Program-made: the position numbers and the translations under genes
Part shown: positions 1-7,563 of the stretch, piece by piece
Layout: every line of letters begins with the position of its first letter
Numbering within the stretch: the first letter of the stretch is position 1
The notes under the pieces: model-generated
Seen by the model: only the letters and a program-made list of their open reading frames with translations
Databases searched by the model: none
Told to the model about the DNA's origin: nothing
NCBI RefSeq assembly: GCF_900141875.1
Contig: NZ_FQZE01000002.1
Span: 186,001-250,000, forward strand
DNA: 64,000 bases
Direction of reading: 5' to 3'
Source of the DNA: Tangfeifania diversioriginum
Lineage (GTDB): Bacteria; Bacteroidota; Bacteroidia; Bacteroidales; Prolixibacteraceae

Positions 1-1
1 T

Positions 2-1603
2 GTGAATGATTGCGAATGGGCCTACCAAAATTACCCGTTTGCCGGGGAATTGTATCTGGGCCATTTGCGTTACGGTACTTTCGGGAAAAACAGCATTGAG
101 TTTGTGCATCCGGTAATGCGCCAGAATAACTGGAGGTCGAGAAACCTGGTGCTGGCGGGCAATTTTAACCTGACCAATACCGACGAACTTTTTGAAGTGC
201 TGGTTGACCTGGGGCAACATCCCAAAGCTTATACTGATACTGTTACGGCCCTTGAGAAAGTAGGGCATTTCCTCGATGAAGAGAACCAGTTGCTATTCAG
301 GCAATATAAAAATGAAGGCTACCAGAACAACGAAATTTCGCCGCTGATTGAAAGCAACCTCGATATCCGAAATATTTTGGAAAGGGCCACCAAGGACTGG
401 GATGGCGGATATGCGATGGCAGGGTTAATCGGCCATGGCGATGCTTTTGTGGTGCGCGATCCGTGGGGCATCCGGCCCGCGCATTATTATGCCAACGACG
501 AGATTGTGGTGGTGGCGTCCGAACGTCCGGTTATTCAAACGGCCATGAATGTGCAGTGGAATGAAGTGCATGAAATTGAACCGGGTGAAGCGCTGATTAT
601 TAAAAAGAAAGGGGAAGTGAAACATGAAATGGTTCGTCCGCCGCACAAAAGAACTTCCTGCTCGTTCGAACGGATTTATTTTTCGCGGGGCAGCGACCGG
701 AACATCTACAACGAACGCAAAGAGCTGGGGCGGTTAATCAGCCCGGCCATTTTAAAAGCAGTTGATTACGATTTTATTAATACAGTCTTTTCTTTCATCC
801 CCAACACTTCGGAAACTGCTTTTTACGGAATGCTTGAAGGAGTGCGCAGTTACCTTACCAACTGGAAAATTGATGAGCTGAAAAAGAAAAACGGATCGCT
901 TACCAATGCGGATATCAAGAAAATTATTTCGTTTGAACCCCGTGTGGAGAAAATTGCCATTAAAGATGTGAAGCTCCGCACTTTTATTGCCGACGATGCC
1001 AGCCGCGACGACCTGGTGGCCCACGTTTACGATGTAACCTACGGGGTTATTAAAAACGGAGTGGATACCCTGGTGGTTATCGACGATTCCATTGTGCGGG
1101 GAACAACTTTGAAGAACAGTATTTTGAGAATTCTTGGCCGCCTGCATCCCAAAAAAATTATTGTGGTTTCATCGGCTCCACAAATCCGTTACCCCGACTG
1201 CTACGGAATTGACATGGCACAGCTCGATAAATTTATTGCCTTTAACGCGGCCATTACTTTGCTGAAAGAAACTGGCCGGGAATCGGTCATCGACGAGGTT
1301 TACCAAAAATGCAAGGAGCAACAAAACCTGCCCAAAGAAGAAATGGTGAACTATGTCCGTGAGATTTACCGTCCTTTTACAGCCGAACAAATTTCTGCCA
1401 AAATCTCTGAATTGTTAAAACCCGATGAATGCCTTTCGGAAGTTGAAATTGTTTACCAGTCGGTTGAAAACCTGCACAAAGCATGCCCCAACGATACCGG
1501 TGACTGGTACTTCACCGGGAATTATCCCACTCCCGGAGGCAACAGGGTGGTGAATTCTTCATTTATAAATTATATTGAAGGAAAACACAAACGCGCCTAC
1601 TGA
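2..1603 (+). CDS. PurF-like amidophosphoribosyltransferase paralogue, 5' truncated by window edge
   Basis: This is the 3' part of a two-domain glutamine phosphoribosylpyrophosphate amidotransferase-like protein. The reading frame is open to the window edge, so the true start and any N-terminal nucleophile lie outside. The class II glutamine amidotransferase half shows GHLRYGTFG (near residue 21) and AGNFNLTN (near residue 52), the counterparts of the PurF GHxRYST and NGNLTN motifs. The phosphoribosyltransferase half carries the PRPP loop VVIDDSIVRGTTL near residue 358. The 533 visible residues already exceed ordinary PurF (about 470). It is therefore a second, longer paralogue of the kind found in Bacteroidota, distinct from the PurF at 59703-61115. 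Its exact substrate cannot be told from sequence; the fold is secure. Confidence 0.85.
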   Translation: MNDCEWAYQNYPFAGELYLGHLRYGTFGKNSIEFVHPVMRQNNWRSRNLVLAGNFNLTNTDELFEVLVDLGQHPKAYTDTVTALEKVGHFLDEENQLLFRQYKNEGYQNNEISPLIESNLDIRNILERATKDWDGGYAMAGLIGHGDAFVVRDPWGIRPAHYYANDEIVVVASERPVIQTAMNVQWNEVHEIEPGEALIIKKKGEVKHEMVRPPHKRTSCSFERIYFSRGSDRNIYNERKELGRLISPAILKAVDYDFINTVFSFIPNTSETAFYGMLEGVRSYLTNWKIDELKKKNGSLTNADIKKIISFEPRVEKIAIKDVKLRTFIADDASRDDLVAHVYDVTYGVIKNGVDTLVVIDDSIVRGTTLKNSILRILGRLHPKKIIVVSSAPQIRYPDCYGIDMAQLDKFIAFNAAITLLKETGRESVIDEVYQKCKEQQNLPKEEMVNYVREIYRPFTAEQISAKISELLKPDECLSEVEIVYQSVENLHKACPNDTGDWYFTGNYPTPGGNRVVNSSFINYIEGKHKRAY

Positions 1604-2087
1604 TTTTTTTCTGGCAGAATCTTTTTATTTCCATAAAAACAATTTGTAGGTTGGCGTGTTAATGTAAAAGCCTCTGGAAATGAAAGATGTAAATTTGTCA
1701 TGGCGTATTATTTATCTTTCCTTCGGGAAAAAATTATCTTTCAGTTTTCAGGGGTTTTTTTTATACTTCTGAATGAATTTTTGATATTCTTCACTCATTG
1801 CCTCCCGCATTCATTACAACCATTTTCAAAATTTTTGCCAGTGCAGCACTGGGGAAAAACAAAGATTGATATCGCTGTTTTTTTTGTTGGTTGAATGAGT
1901 GACAATTAGAGTAGCCAACAGTAAATCCACCAAACTTGCTTTTTTCAAGATGCTGAGCATAAGTTATTTGGTAACCTAAAATTAACAACTGTTTTGCAAA
2001 AGCTATTCTTCCCGTCATGCTCTGTTTCTGTTGAAGAATGTGATGATGCGAGATTCATAAATTGTTGTTTTTTGCTTTCAAGAAGGT
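1604..2087. other. Intergenic region without a convincing gene
   Basis: These 484 bases separate the PurF-like gene from the FemAB-type gene. They are AT-rich and hold only short open frames. The longest, on the minus strand (1791-2018), gives a 75-residue peptide with no domain I recognise. No RNA gene or strong hairpin is visible. It may be a decayed gene, but I cannot support an identity. Confidence 0.4.
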
Positions 2088-3290
2088 ATGTATTTCAGAA
2101 CATGGATGATATCATTTTGTGCTGCCAGTATGCTTTTTAAATTTGCCGGCCCAAAAGTCAACAGGATTATGCATTGCAAGCTGGAAGAAAAAGCGATTCG
2201 TGATATTGAAGCAACCAATGTGGTTCAGCAAACTTCGTTTTGGGCCCGTGTGAAAAATCAGCAGGGGCTGGAACCTTTTGCTTTTGAGTATGCTGCTTCG
2301 GAAGATTTACTGAAACCAGCGAGTAGCGGACAAAAATTTATAAATGACGATTTGCTGGTGTTGGTGCGTTACATCGACGATAAACACAGTGTTGCATATA
2401 TTCCTTACGGGCCTGTAAATGAACCCGACTTTGAAAACCAGGGCGTTTTTATGGAAGAGCTGGCCGAGGCTATGCGTCCTCATCTGCCTGAAAATTGCAT
2501 TCTTATACGGTTCGATCTCCCCTGGGAAAACCAGTGGGCGCACGAAGATGATTTTTTTGACGAACGCGGCAACTGGAGCGGTCCTCCATCGGCCAACCAG
2601 CAGGAATTCAGGGTGAATTTTAAAACCAACAACTGGAACCTGCAAAAGAGCCGGAGCGACAACCTACCCACCAATACTATTTTTTTGGATTTGAACCAGG
2701 GGCAGGAGAGGCTTTTGCAAAACATGAAACCCAAAACACGGTACAACATTCGTTTGTCGAAGCGCAGGGGAGTGCAGGTAAAAAGCTATGGCATGGACAT
2801 GCTTGAAACCTGGTATGATTTGTACCGCGAAACTTCAATGCGCAACGGAATAACTCTTCACCCCAAAGATAATTTTTACAACTTTTTTGAAATTCAGAAG
2901 AATACGGCAAAAGACATTAATACCCACTTGCTGATGGCCGATTATGAAGGCGAATTCCTGGCGGCCATGTTTCTGGTATTGTCGAAAAAACGGGGCACAT
3001 ATTTGTACGGAGCATCTTCGGCAAACAGGCGCAACCTGATGGCTACTTACGCGGTGCAGTGGGAAGGCATCCGGCTCGCGCAGGAAGCAGGCTGCGAAGA
3101 GTACGACATGTTTGGCGCAGCTCCCAATGCCAACTCGGGCCACCCGATGCACGGACTTTACCGCTTCAAAAGTGGTTTTGGTGGTTCCTTTTTTCATCGC
3201 ATGGGGTGCTGGGATTACCCCTTAAACCAAACACAATACAACACTTTCAGAGCGCAGGAGGTAAACAGCCAGGGGTATCATGTGAACTGA
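2088..3290 (+). CDS. FemAB-family aminoacyltransferase-like protein (GNAT-fold pair)
   Basis: The protein belongs to the FemA/FemB/FmhB class, which adds amino acids to the peptidoglycan interpeptide bridge or transfers acyl groups to related acceptors. Visible family features are the early TSFWARVK segment, the central NMKPKTRYNIRLSKRRGV basic motif near residues 214-231 and the C-terminal YDMFGAAPN...GLYRFKSGFGG segment, typical of the second GNAT-like domain. Length (400 aa) fits the family. The first 27 residues are odd (MYFRTWMISF...). An in-frame ATG at 2169 gives a 373-residue protein with a more usual N-terminus and is a good alternative start. No signal peptide is expected, since these enzymes use cytoplasmic aminoacyl-tRNA. 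The gene stands alone. Substrate unknown. Confidence 0.8.
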   Translation: MYFRTWMISFCAASMLFKFAGPKVNRIMHCKLEEKAIRDIEATNVVQQTSFWARVKNQQGLEPFAFEYAASEDLLKPASSGQKFINDDLLVLVRYIDDKHSVAYIPYGPVNEPDFENQGVFMEELAEAMRPHLPENCILIRFDLPWENQWAHEDDFFDERGNWSGPPSANQQEFRVNFKTNNWNLQKSRSDNLPTNTIFLDLNQGQERLLQNMKPKTRYNIRLSKRRGVQVKSYGMDMLETWYDLYRETSMRNGITLHPKDNFYNFFEIQKNTAKDINTHLLMADYEGEFLAAMFLVLSKKRGTYLYGASSANRRNLMATYAVQWEGIRLAQEAGCEEYDMFGAAPNANSGHPMHGLYRFKSGFGGSFFHRMGCWDYPLNQTQYNTFRAQEVNSQGYHVN

Positions 3291-3382
3291 CATTTCTGTA
3301 AACATTGAAATCCTCCGGATTTCTTCCTACAGCCCAGATCCCCAAATCCGTGTCGGTAAAAATTTATTCAGCAGCAGGTATG

Positions 3383-3446
3383 AATCGGAGCGACTGTCCC
3401 CCTGCCAAGGGGGACAAGGACGGATCTATTCGTCCAGGGGGTCAAC
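3383..3446. repeat. 64-base double-hairpin interspersed repeat, copy 1
   Basis: The sequence matches 7267-7330 over its full 64 bases with scattered substitutions. It has two adjacent hairpins. The first pairs TGTCCCC with GGGGACA; the second pairs GGACG with CGTCC. A conserved tail CCAGGGGGT(c/a)AAC follows. Copy 2 reads GGATG/CATCC in the second stem, so the stem is kept by paired changes. This resembles the intergenic palindromes common in Bacteroidota genomes; function unknown. Confidence 0.75.
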
Positions 3447-3538
3447 ATCGGAAGTAATAAGGTCAATAAGGTTTAATTTCAAATGAATCATCAATTCTAC
3501 TAAGGTCAAATTTGAAAAATAAGGTTGTAATTCTTAAT

Positions 3539-3570
3539 GACGCTGACAGGTCTTTCGACGCTGACAGGTC
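3539..3570. repeat. Tandem pair of GACGCTGACAGGTC
   Basis: Two identical 14-base units at 3539-3552 and 3557-3570 are separated by TTTC. A third identical unit in the same orientation lies at 7224-7237, on the other side of the channel/nuclease/toxin-antitoxin genes. They may mark recombination or integration points of the segment. Confidence 0.7.
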
Positions 3571-3843
3571 ACTTAACACATTAAGATTATTGAATTTTGT
3601 TCGAATTGAATTTCAACAAGCTCCTTTTGCTTTTTAAATTAAAGTTGGTTAGTTTTACAAAATACTGAGGCTTAACGAAACTGACCTTGAACAAAACAAT
3701 CAAAATAACAAATCACATTAACCAAATTCTTAATCTTAGTGGATTTGCCAAAGTTATTTGCTCTTTCAGCTTCGAACAACCATATTTTTTGAGATTCAAT
3801 TTTAATCTTTATTGAACATTGATTATGCAAAGAATTTAGTTCT

Positions 3844-4644
3844 ATGATAAAAAATATATTCTTAAACGATAGATTTATACTTGGGCTGATTCTTCTAAAT
3901 GCATTATTACTTATTGCAGGAGGTTACTTACAAACTGATTCTGAAAGACAATTATTTTCATTAGCGGATAATATGATTACAACGCTATTTTTAGTTGAGC
4001 TATTTATTAAATTTAAAGCTTTTGGAATTAAAAACTATTTTAAATCAAATTGGAATAAACTTGATTTCATTTTAATTGCATTGTCATTGCCTGCATTAAT
4101 TGCTTTCCTGTTTAATTTTAGTGTTTTAGATTTTAGTTTTTTGCTTGTTTTTCGTGTATTAAGAGTTTTTAAAGCATTCCGGTTCTTTAAGTTTATCCCA
4201 AATATTGGGCAGTTGGTTTCTGGAATACAGCGCGCATTAAAAACATCTTTATTCGTGTTCTCCGGCTTCCTAATCTATATTTTTATCATCGGAATTCTTT
4301 CATATTATCTTTTCGAAAACAGCGGTTCGGAATATTTCAGTAATCCAATGATATCACTTTATTCAACATTTAAAATTTTTACCGTTGAGGGATGGTTTGA
4401 AATTCCTGAACAAGTAATCGAAAATTATTCAAAATCAGCCTCTTTTTTTACTTATTTGTATTTTATTTTTGTTGTTTTAACAGGTGGAATTTTTGGCCTA
4501 TCGCTGGTTAATTCAATTTTTGTAGATTCAATGGTGAGCGATAATAATGATGAGCTCGAGAAAAAAATTGACAATATAGATTCAAAAATCATAGAAATTT
4601 TAACTAAAATCAAAGACAATGAAACTGGAAATAATTCTGGATAA
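3844..4644 (+). CDS. Voltage-gated cation channel, BacNav-like single-domain ion transporter
   Basis: A six-transmembrane ion transport protein (266 aa) of the single-domain voltage-gated channel type, expected to act as a tetramer in the inner membrane. Approximate segments are S1 11-29, S2 40-60, S3 72-90, S4 97-118, S5 135-157 and S6 200-228. S4 is classical, with R104, R107, K110, R113 and K116 at every third residue. The pore loop reads FTVEGWFE (179-186), placing E182 and W184 like the Glu and Trp of the bacterial sodium-channel filter TLESW, but with Gly for Ser. There is no potassium-type GYG. A C-terminal heptad-like tail (236-258) could form the tetramer coiled coil seen in BacNav. 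The last 26 bases overlap the nuclease gene in another frame, which suggests translational coupling. Ion selectivity is uncertain. Confidence 0.88.
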   Translation: MIKNIFLNDRFILGLILLNALLLIAGGYLQTDSERQLFSLADNMITTLFLVELFIKFKAFGIKNYFKSNWNKLDFILIALSLPALIAFLFNFSVLDFSFLLVFRVLRVFKAFRFFKFIPNIGQLVSGIQRALKTSLFVFSGFLIYIFIIGILSYYLFENSGSEYFSNPMISLYSTFKIFTVEGWFEIPEQVIENYSKSASFFTYLYFIFVVLTGGIFGLSLVNSIFVDSMVSDNNDELEKKIDNIDSKIIEILTKIKDNETGNNSG

Positions 4645-6472
4645 TGTAAATTCTTTAGAAAAGAATTCGTTTTTAAAAATTATCGATAACATAAAAGCCA
4701 GCAACCCGAAAAACAGCAAAGAGATTGATAAAATTCTTTCAGACAGTAGTAATGATTTAAAAAGTGTTGACAGTATCAATATTGCCAGGGTTTTTGATTT
4801 GGTGAAAAACGAATTTGCCGAAACGGTTCAGGCTGAATTTGTAAATACTACTTCACAACTAGATATACTTATAGACATAATAATTAAAGATGGTAATGGC
4901 ATATTGAGTCGTGAATGGCTTTCTCGTCTTTATGAAAAGGAATTAGAAAATATTAAGAAGAAAACGCAACAACTTAAGAAACAGTTAGAAAACGAAAAGT
5001 CTGATATTAATGAAACCCGGAAGCGATATTACGAGATTTATAAAGCTTGTTTACTTACTGCCTACAAAAATGACATTGAGAAAAATCATGACCCTAAAAT
5101 AACAGATGATGAGTTATCAATATTATTAACCTTAACCAATGAGTTAGAATTATCACAAGAAGAAGTTAAGCTCATAAATTATTTGATTATACCACCTAAA
5201 AAGGCTGATATTGATGATGTCATTAATTCTCTTAAAAATATTGGAGTAATTTTTTACTCTCGAAAAAATAATTTGATTTATGTAGCCGATGAAGTTGTTA
5301 AAGTACTACGTAAAATCAGGAAAAAAGAAGTTGCTGATAAATACTATCGTCGAATTCTTAAAACATTGAAAGAATCCCAGATTAATCTTGTTTGTCGAAA
5401 ACATAACATTAATACCAGAGAACTTGATTATGAATCAAAAATTAAACAAATAATCAAGGAGGGTATTTCATTTTCAAAACTTCTTAAAAATGATATTCAC
5501 AAAGACGGAACTTCTTTAACTGATAAAAAGAAGTTTTTAAATGAACTTTGGGATAAAGGATTACGAGTGGAAACTCCATTGCGTGGTTCTACAATTGAAG
5601 AGAAAATTGAAAATATTATTTTGTATTTCGACGATCTTGAGCGAGATGAAAAAGTTGGTATTTCAGTTGAGGGATATGAAAAATTGCTAATTGATTTGAA
5701 AAATACATTGGATACTTTTGAAAAAATTGTTCTTGATGAATTTGAAATGCAAGATGGAACAGTATTAAATAGCAATACATTATTGGAATACAACATTAAA
5801 CCGCGCGACATTTTAGATATTCTTCCAATTGATGAACTGAAAAAATTTATTGATGCTCACAATCTTAAATCAAGGGGTGATTTGGTACTGAATATTTTGG
5901 ACGCCTATACCGATGCTGAAAATTTAATGATTGAGAATTATAAAGCTATCGGGTTAAGAGATATTGCCACATTACGAGAAAACGGAATTAATATTAAAGA
6001 AAGTGAACTGGGCTTAAAATTTGAAGAAATTACCAAATCAATTTTTGAAAAATTAGGATTCAATGTTGATGAATCCCTGAAAAAACAGCTAAATACTTCT
6101 AAAAATAAAATCGATCTTGTTCTGAATTTGGGGAAGAATAATATCATAATCGTTGAATGTAAGTCGGTAAAAGAAAAAGGTTACAATAAATACAGCTCAG
6201 TATCGCGACAAATAAAATCGTATGTAAATCTGGCCAGGAAAGCGGAATTCAATGTGGTTAAATCTCTTCTTGTGGCTCCCGAATTTACTGATGATTTTAT
6301 TAATGAGTGTGATTTGGAATTTGAAATAAACTTGTCACTCATTACAGCCGGGGCTTTGATAAATATCCTTAAAGTATTCAGGAATTCCAATCTGGAACAA
6401 TTTCCACATCAGCTTTTAATGAAAGATGTTTTGATTAGAGAAGATAGAATTATTAAAGCGATGAGTAAATAA
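4619..6472 (+). CDS. Multidomain PD-(D/E)xK restriction-endonuclease-like protein coupled to the channel
   Basis: A 617-residue soluble protein with a C-terminal Mrr-like nuclease domain (about 462-590). The visible core is LGLKFEEITKSIFEKLGF, then D499 in KIDLVLN, then the E513-C-K515 motif in IIIVECKS, and Q531 in the following helix. Before it, residues 400-432 (LPIDELKKFIDAHNL...) resemble a SAP-type helix-extension-helix DNA-binding motif. The N-terminal 400 residues are helical and charged, with a likely coiled coil at 104-135; I recognise no named domain there. It starts 26 bases inside the channel gene, so the two proteins are probably made together. A DNA-sensing or DNA-cutting partner for a membrane channel would fit an abortive-infection module, but that role is inferred from layout only. 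Confidence 0.8.
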   Translation: MKLEIILDNVNSLEKNSFLKIIDNIKASNPKNSKEIDKILSDSSNDLKSVDSINIARVFDLVKNEFAETVQAEFVNTTSQLDILIDIIIKDGNGILSREWLSRLYEKELENIKKKTQQLKKQLENEKSDINETRKRYYEIYKACLLTAYKNDIEKNHDPKITDDELSILLTLTNELELSQEEVKLINYLIIPPKKADIDDVINSLKNIGVIFYSRKNNLIYVADEVVKVLRKIRKKEVADKYYRRILKTLKESQINLVCRKHNINTRELDYESKIKQIIKEGISFSKLLKNDIHKDGTSLTDKKKFLNELWDKGLRVETPLRGSTIEEKIENIILYFDDLERDEKVGISVEGYEKLLIDLKNTLDTFEKIVLDEFEMQDGTVLNSNTLLEYNIKPRDILDILPIDELKKFIDAHNLKSRGDLVLNILDAYTDAENLMIENYKAIGLRDIATLRENGINIKESELGLKFEEITKSIFEKLGFNVDESLKKQLNTSKNKIDLVLNLGKNNIIIVECKSVKEKGYNKYSSVSRQIKSYVNLARKAEFNVVKSLLVAPEFTDDFINECDLEFEINLSLITAGALINILKVFRNSNLEQFPHQLLMKDVLIREDRIIKAMSK

Positions 6473-6494
6473 CTGTAGAAACACAAAACAATTT

Positions 6495-6525
6495 TTTGAT
6501 AAGCGTAACTTTTAAGTTACCTTTG
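6495..6525 (+). promoter_or_regulatory. Bacteroidota-type promoter of the toxin-antitoxin pair
   Basis: TTTG (6495-6498), a 19-base spacer, then TACCTTTG (6518-6525) exactly matches the Bacteroidota consensus. The predicted transcription start lies around 6531-6534, only about 8 bases before the toxin ATG at 6541. The toxin mRNA would have almost no leader. Confidence 0.7.
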
Positions 6526-6540
6526 TTTTATTGTAGTAAT

Positions 6541-6888
6541 ATGAAGAAAGTCCGAAAGATAATCGCTTACCGACATTACTTTGAGGAGTTTTTATTGAAG
6601 CAACCCACAAAGGTTCAGGATAAAATCTACAAAGTTTTGGAAGCGGTTGAAACGTTGGAGAGAATTCCTTCAAATTATTTGAAATACATTACCGGGGCAA
6701 ATGGATTATATGAGGCCAGGATAAGGTTAGGAAGTAATATTTGGCGTGTTTTCTGTTTCTTTGATGGAGATAAATTGGTTATTCTATTGAATGGATTTCA
6801 AAAAAAATCACAGAAAACGCCGAAACAGGAGATTCGAAAAGCGGAGAAATTAATGAATGAATACAATGAAAACAAAAGGAGAAAATAG
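6541..6888 (+). CDS. HigB/RelE-type toxin (phage Gp49-like family)
   Basis: A 115-residue RelE-superfamily toxin-like protein of the Gp49/HigB type, expected to cleave mRNA on the ribosome. Typical features are an N-terminal helix pair and the strand YEARIRLGSNIWRVFCFFDG followed by LVILLNGFQKKSQKTP, which matches the family pattern of a basic hairpin and FxKKxxKTP. I chose the ATG at 6541 because an upstream in-frame ATG at 6496 falls inside the promoter. The gene overlaps the antitoxin by up to 32 bases. Toxin before antitoxin is the usual HigBA order. Confidence 0.88.
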   Translation: MKKVRKIIAYRHYFEEFLLKQPTKVQDKIYKVLEAVETLERIPSNYLKYITGANGLYEARIRLGSNIWRVFCFFDGDKLVILLNGFQKKSQKTPKQEIRKAEKLMNEYNENKRRK

Positions 6889-7177
6889 AGAAGTTAGCTC
6901 ATGGGCAGAAATAAAAGACAGGGTGTACGGAGAGAAAGGCACTGAGAGACGTGATAACCTGGACAGGGAAACTGAAGCGTTTAAAATTGGCTTGCTTTTA
7001 AGAAAAGCGAGAGAATCACGTAATCTGACCCAGGAAGAATTGGGAAAAATTATCGATAAGAAGCGAACTTATATTTCCCGCGTTGAAAATGACGGAAGCA
7101 ATATCACTTTGAGTACCTTATTCGAAATTGTGGAAAAAGGTCTTGGCGGAAAGGTAAATATCTCAATCGATATGTAG
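6857..7177 (+). CDS. XRE-family HTH antitoxin (HigA-like)
   Basis: A 106-residue protein with a Cro/C1-type helix-turn-helix at about 46-100 (LLLRKARESRNLTQEELGKI, then KKRTYISRVENDGSNITLSTL). This is the standard antitoxin and autorepressor fold for HigB-type toxins. It begins within the toxin gene. An in-frame ATG at 6866 (MKTKGENREV) is an equally plausible start. By analogy with other HigBA pairs, it would bind the toxin and repress the promoter at 6495-6525. No operator palindrome is obvious there. Confidence 0.88.
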   Translation: MNTMKTKGENREVSSWAEIKDRVYGEKGTERRDNLDRETEAFKIGLLLRKARESRNLTQEELGKIIDKKRTYISRVENDGSNITLSTLFEIVEKGLGGKVNISIDM

Positions 7178-7223
7178 AGATTTATACGTCAATTTTAACC
7201 AAATAAAACACAAGATTCTATTT

Positions 7224-7237
7224 GACGCTGACAGGTC
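7224..7237. repeat. GACGCTGACAGGTC, third unit
   Basis: Identical to the two units at 3539-3570, in the same orientation, about 3.7 kb away. Confidence 0.7.
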
Positions 7238-7266
7238 GCCGGTCGCTTCACAACCGCAGTTCATTT

Positions 7267-7330
7267 AATCGGAGCGACTGTCCCCCTTCCAAGGGGGACA
7301 GGGATGGATTTATCCATCCAGGGGGTAAAC
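7267..7330. repeat. 64-base double-hairpin interspersed repeat, copy 2
   Basis: The first hairpin is TGTCCCCCTT-CC-AAGGGGGACA, a perfect 10-base stem. The second is GGATGGAT-TT-ATCCATCC, a perfect 8-base stem. The tail CCAGGGGGTAAAC follows. It is a direct repeat of 3383-3446. Confidence 0.8.
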
Positions 7331-7413
7331 ACTAAAAATTCCGCTTTTCCTCATTTAGGGGAAATGCCGGCGTAAGGCAAGTGCGGTTGGAGGCAAAGGG
7401 GTTTTACAAGGCT

Positions 7414-7447
7414 GACAAGGACAACTTTAGTTGTCCAGGGGGTAAAC
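7414..7447. repeat. Partial copy of the double-hairpin repeat (second hairpin and tail only)
   Basis: GGACAACT-TT-AGTTGTCC (7419-7436) is a perfect 8-base stem followed by the same CCAGGGGGTAAAC-type tail. The arm sequence differs from copies 1 and 2 at several paired positions while pairing is kept. Confidence 0.65.
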
Positions 7448-7563
7448 AGGTAAACAAGAATGATTGTAATCCGCCTGCTGGCAAACACCACCTCAAAAAA
7501 AGAAGCAACGTGCTCTCCGGCTTGTCATAATATTTTATTAAATTGCTTCCTTTTCTAACCAAT

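Larger units (their letters stand above)
3291..3843. other. Repeat-bearing intergenic region at left edge of accessory island
   Basis: About 550 bases without a gene. It contains a 64-base double-hairpin repeat (3383-3446) and two near-tandem copies of GACGCTGACAGGTC (3539-3570). Both recur on the right side of the channel/nuclease/toxin-antitoxin segment. The rest is AT-rich and presumably holds the promoter of the channel gene, but I found no clean TTTG/TAnnTTTG pair. Confidence 0.6.
7178..7563. other. Repeat-rich intergenic region at right edge of the channel/TA segment
   Basis: About 385 bases without a gene. It holds a third GACGCTGACAGGTC (7224-7237), the second 64-base double-hairpin repeat (7267-7330) and a partial third copy of its second hairpin (7414-7447). 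It then reaches the start of the restriction-modification gene. No promoter matching the consensus was found. Confidence 0.6.

Noticed and set aside
1791-2018. A 75-codon minus-strand frame in the first intergenic region
   Set aside because: No family match that I can recognise and no promoter or ribosome-binding site; the region is described as unassigned.
3844-4644. Possible potassium channel
   Set aside because: No GYG-type filter is present; the pore TVEGW and the regular S4 are closer to bacterial sodium or calcium-type channels.
7178-7563. Possible CRISPR array
   Set aside because: The repeats are two hairpin units and a short direct repeat without regular spacing or spacers, and no cas gene is present.
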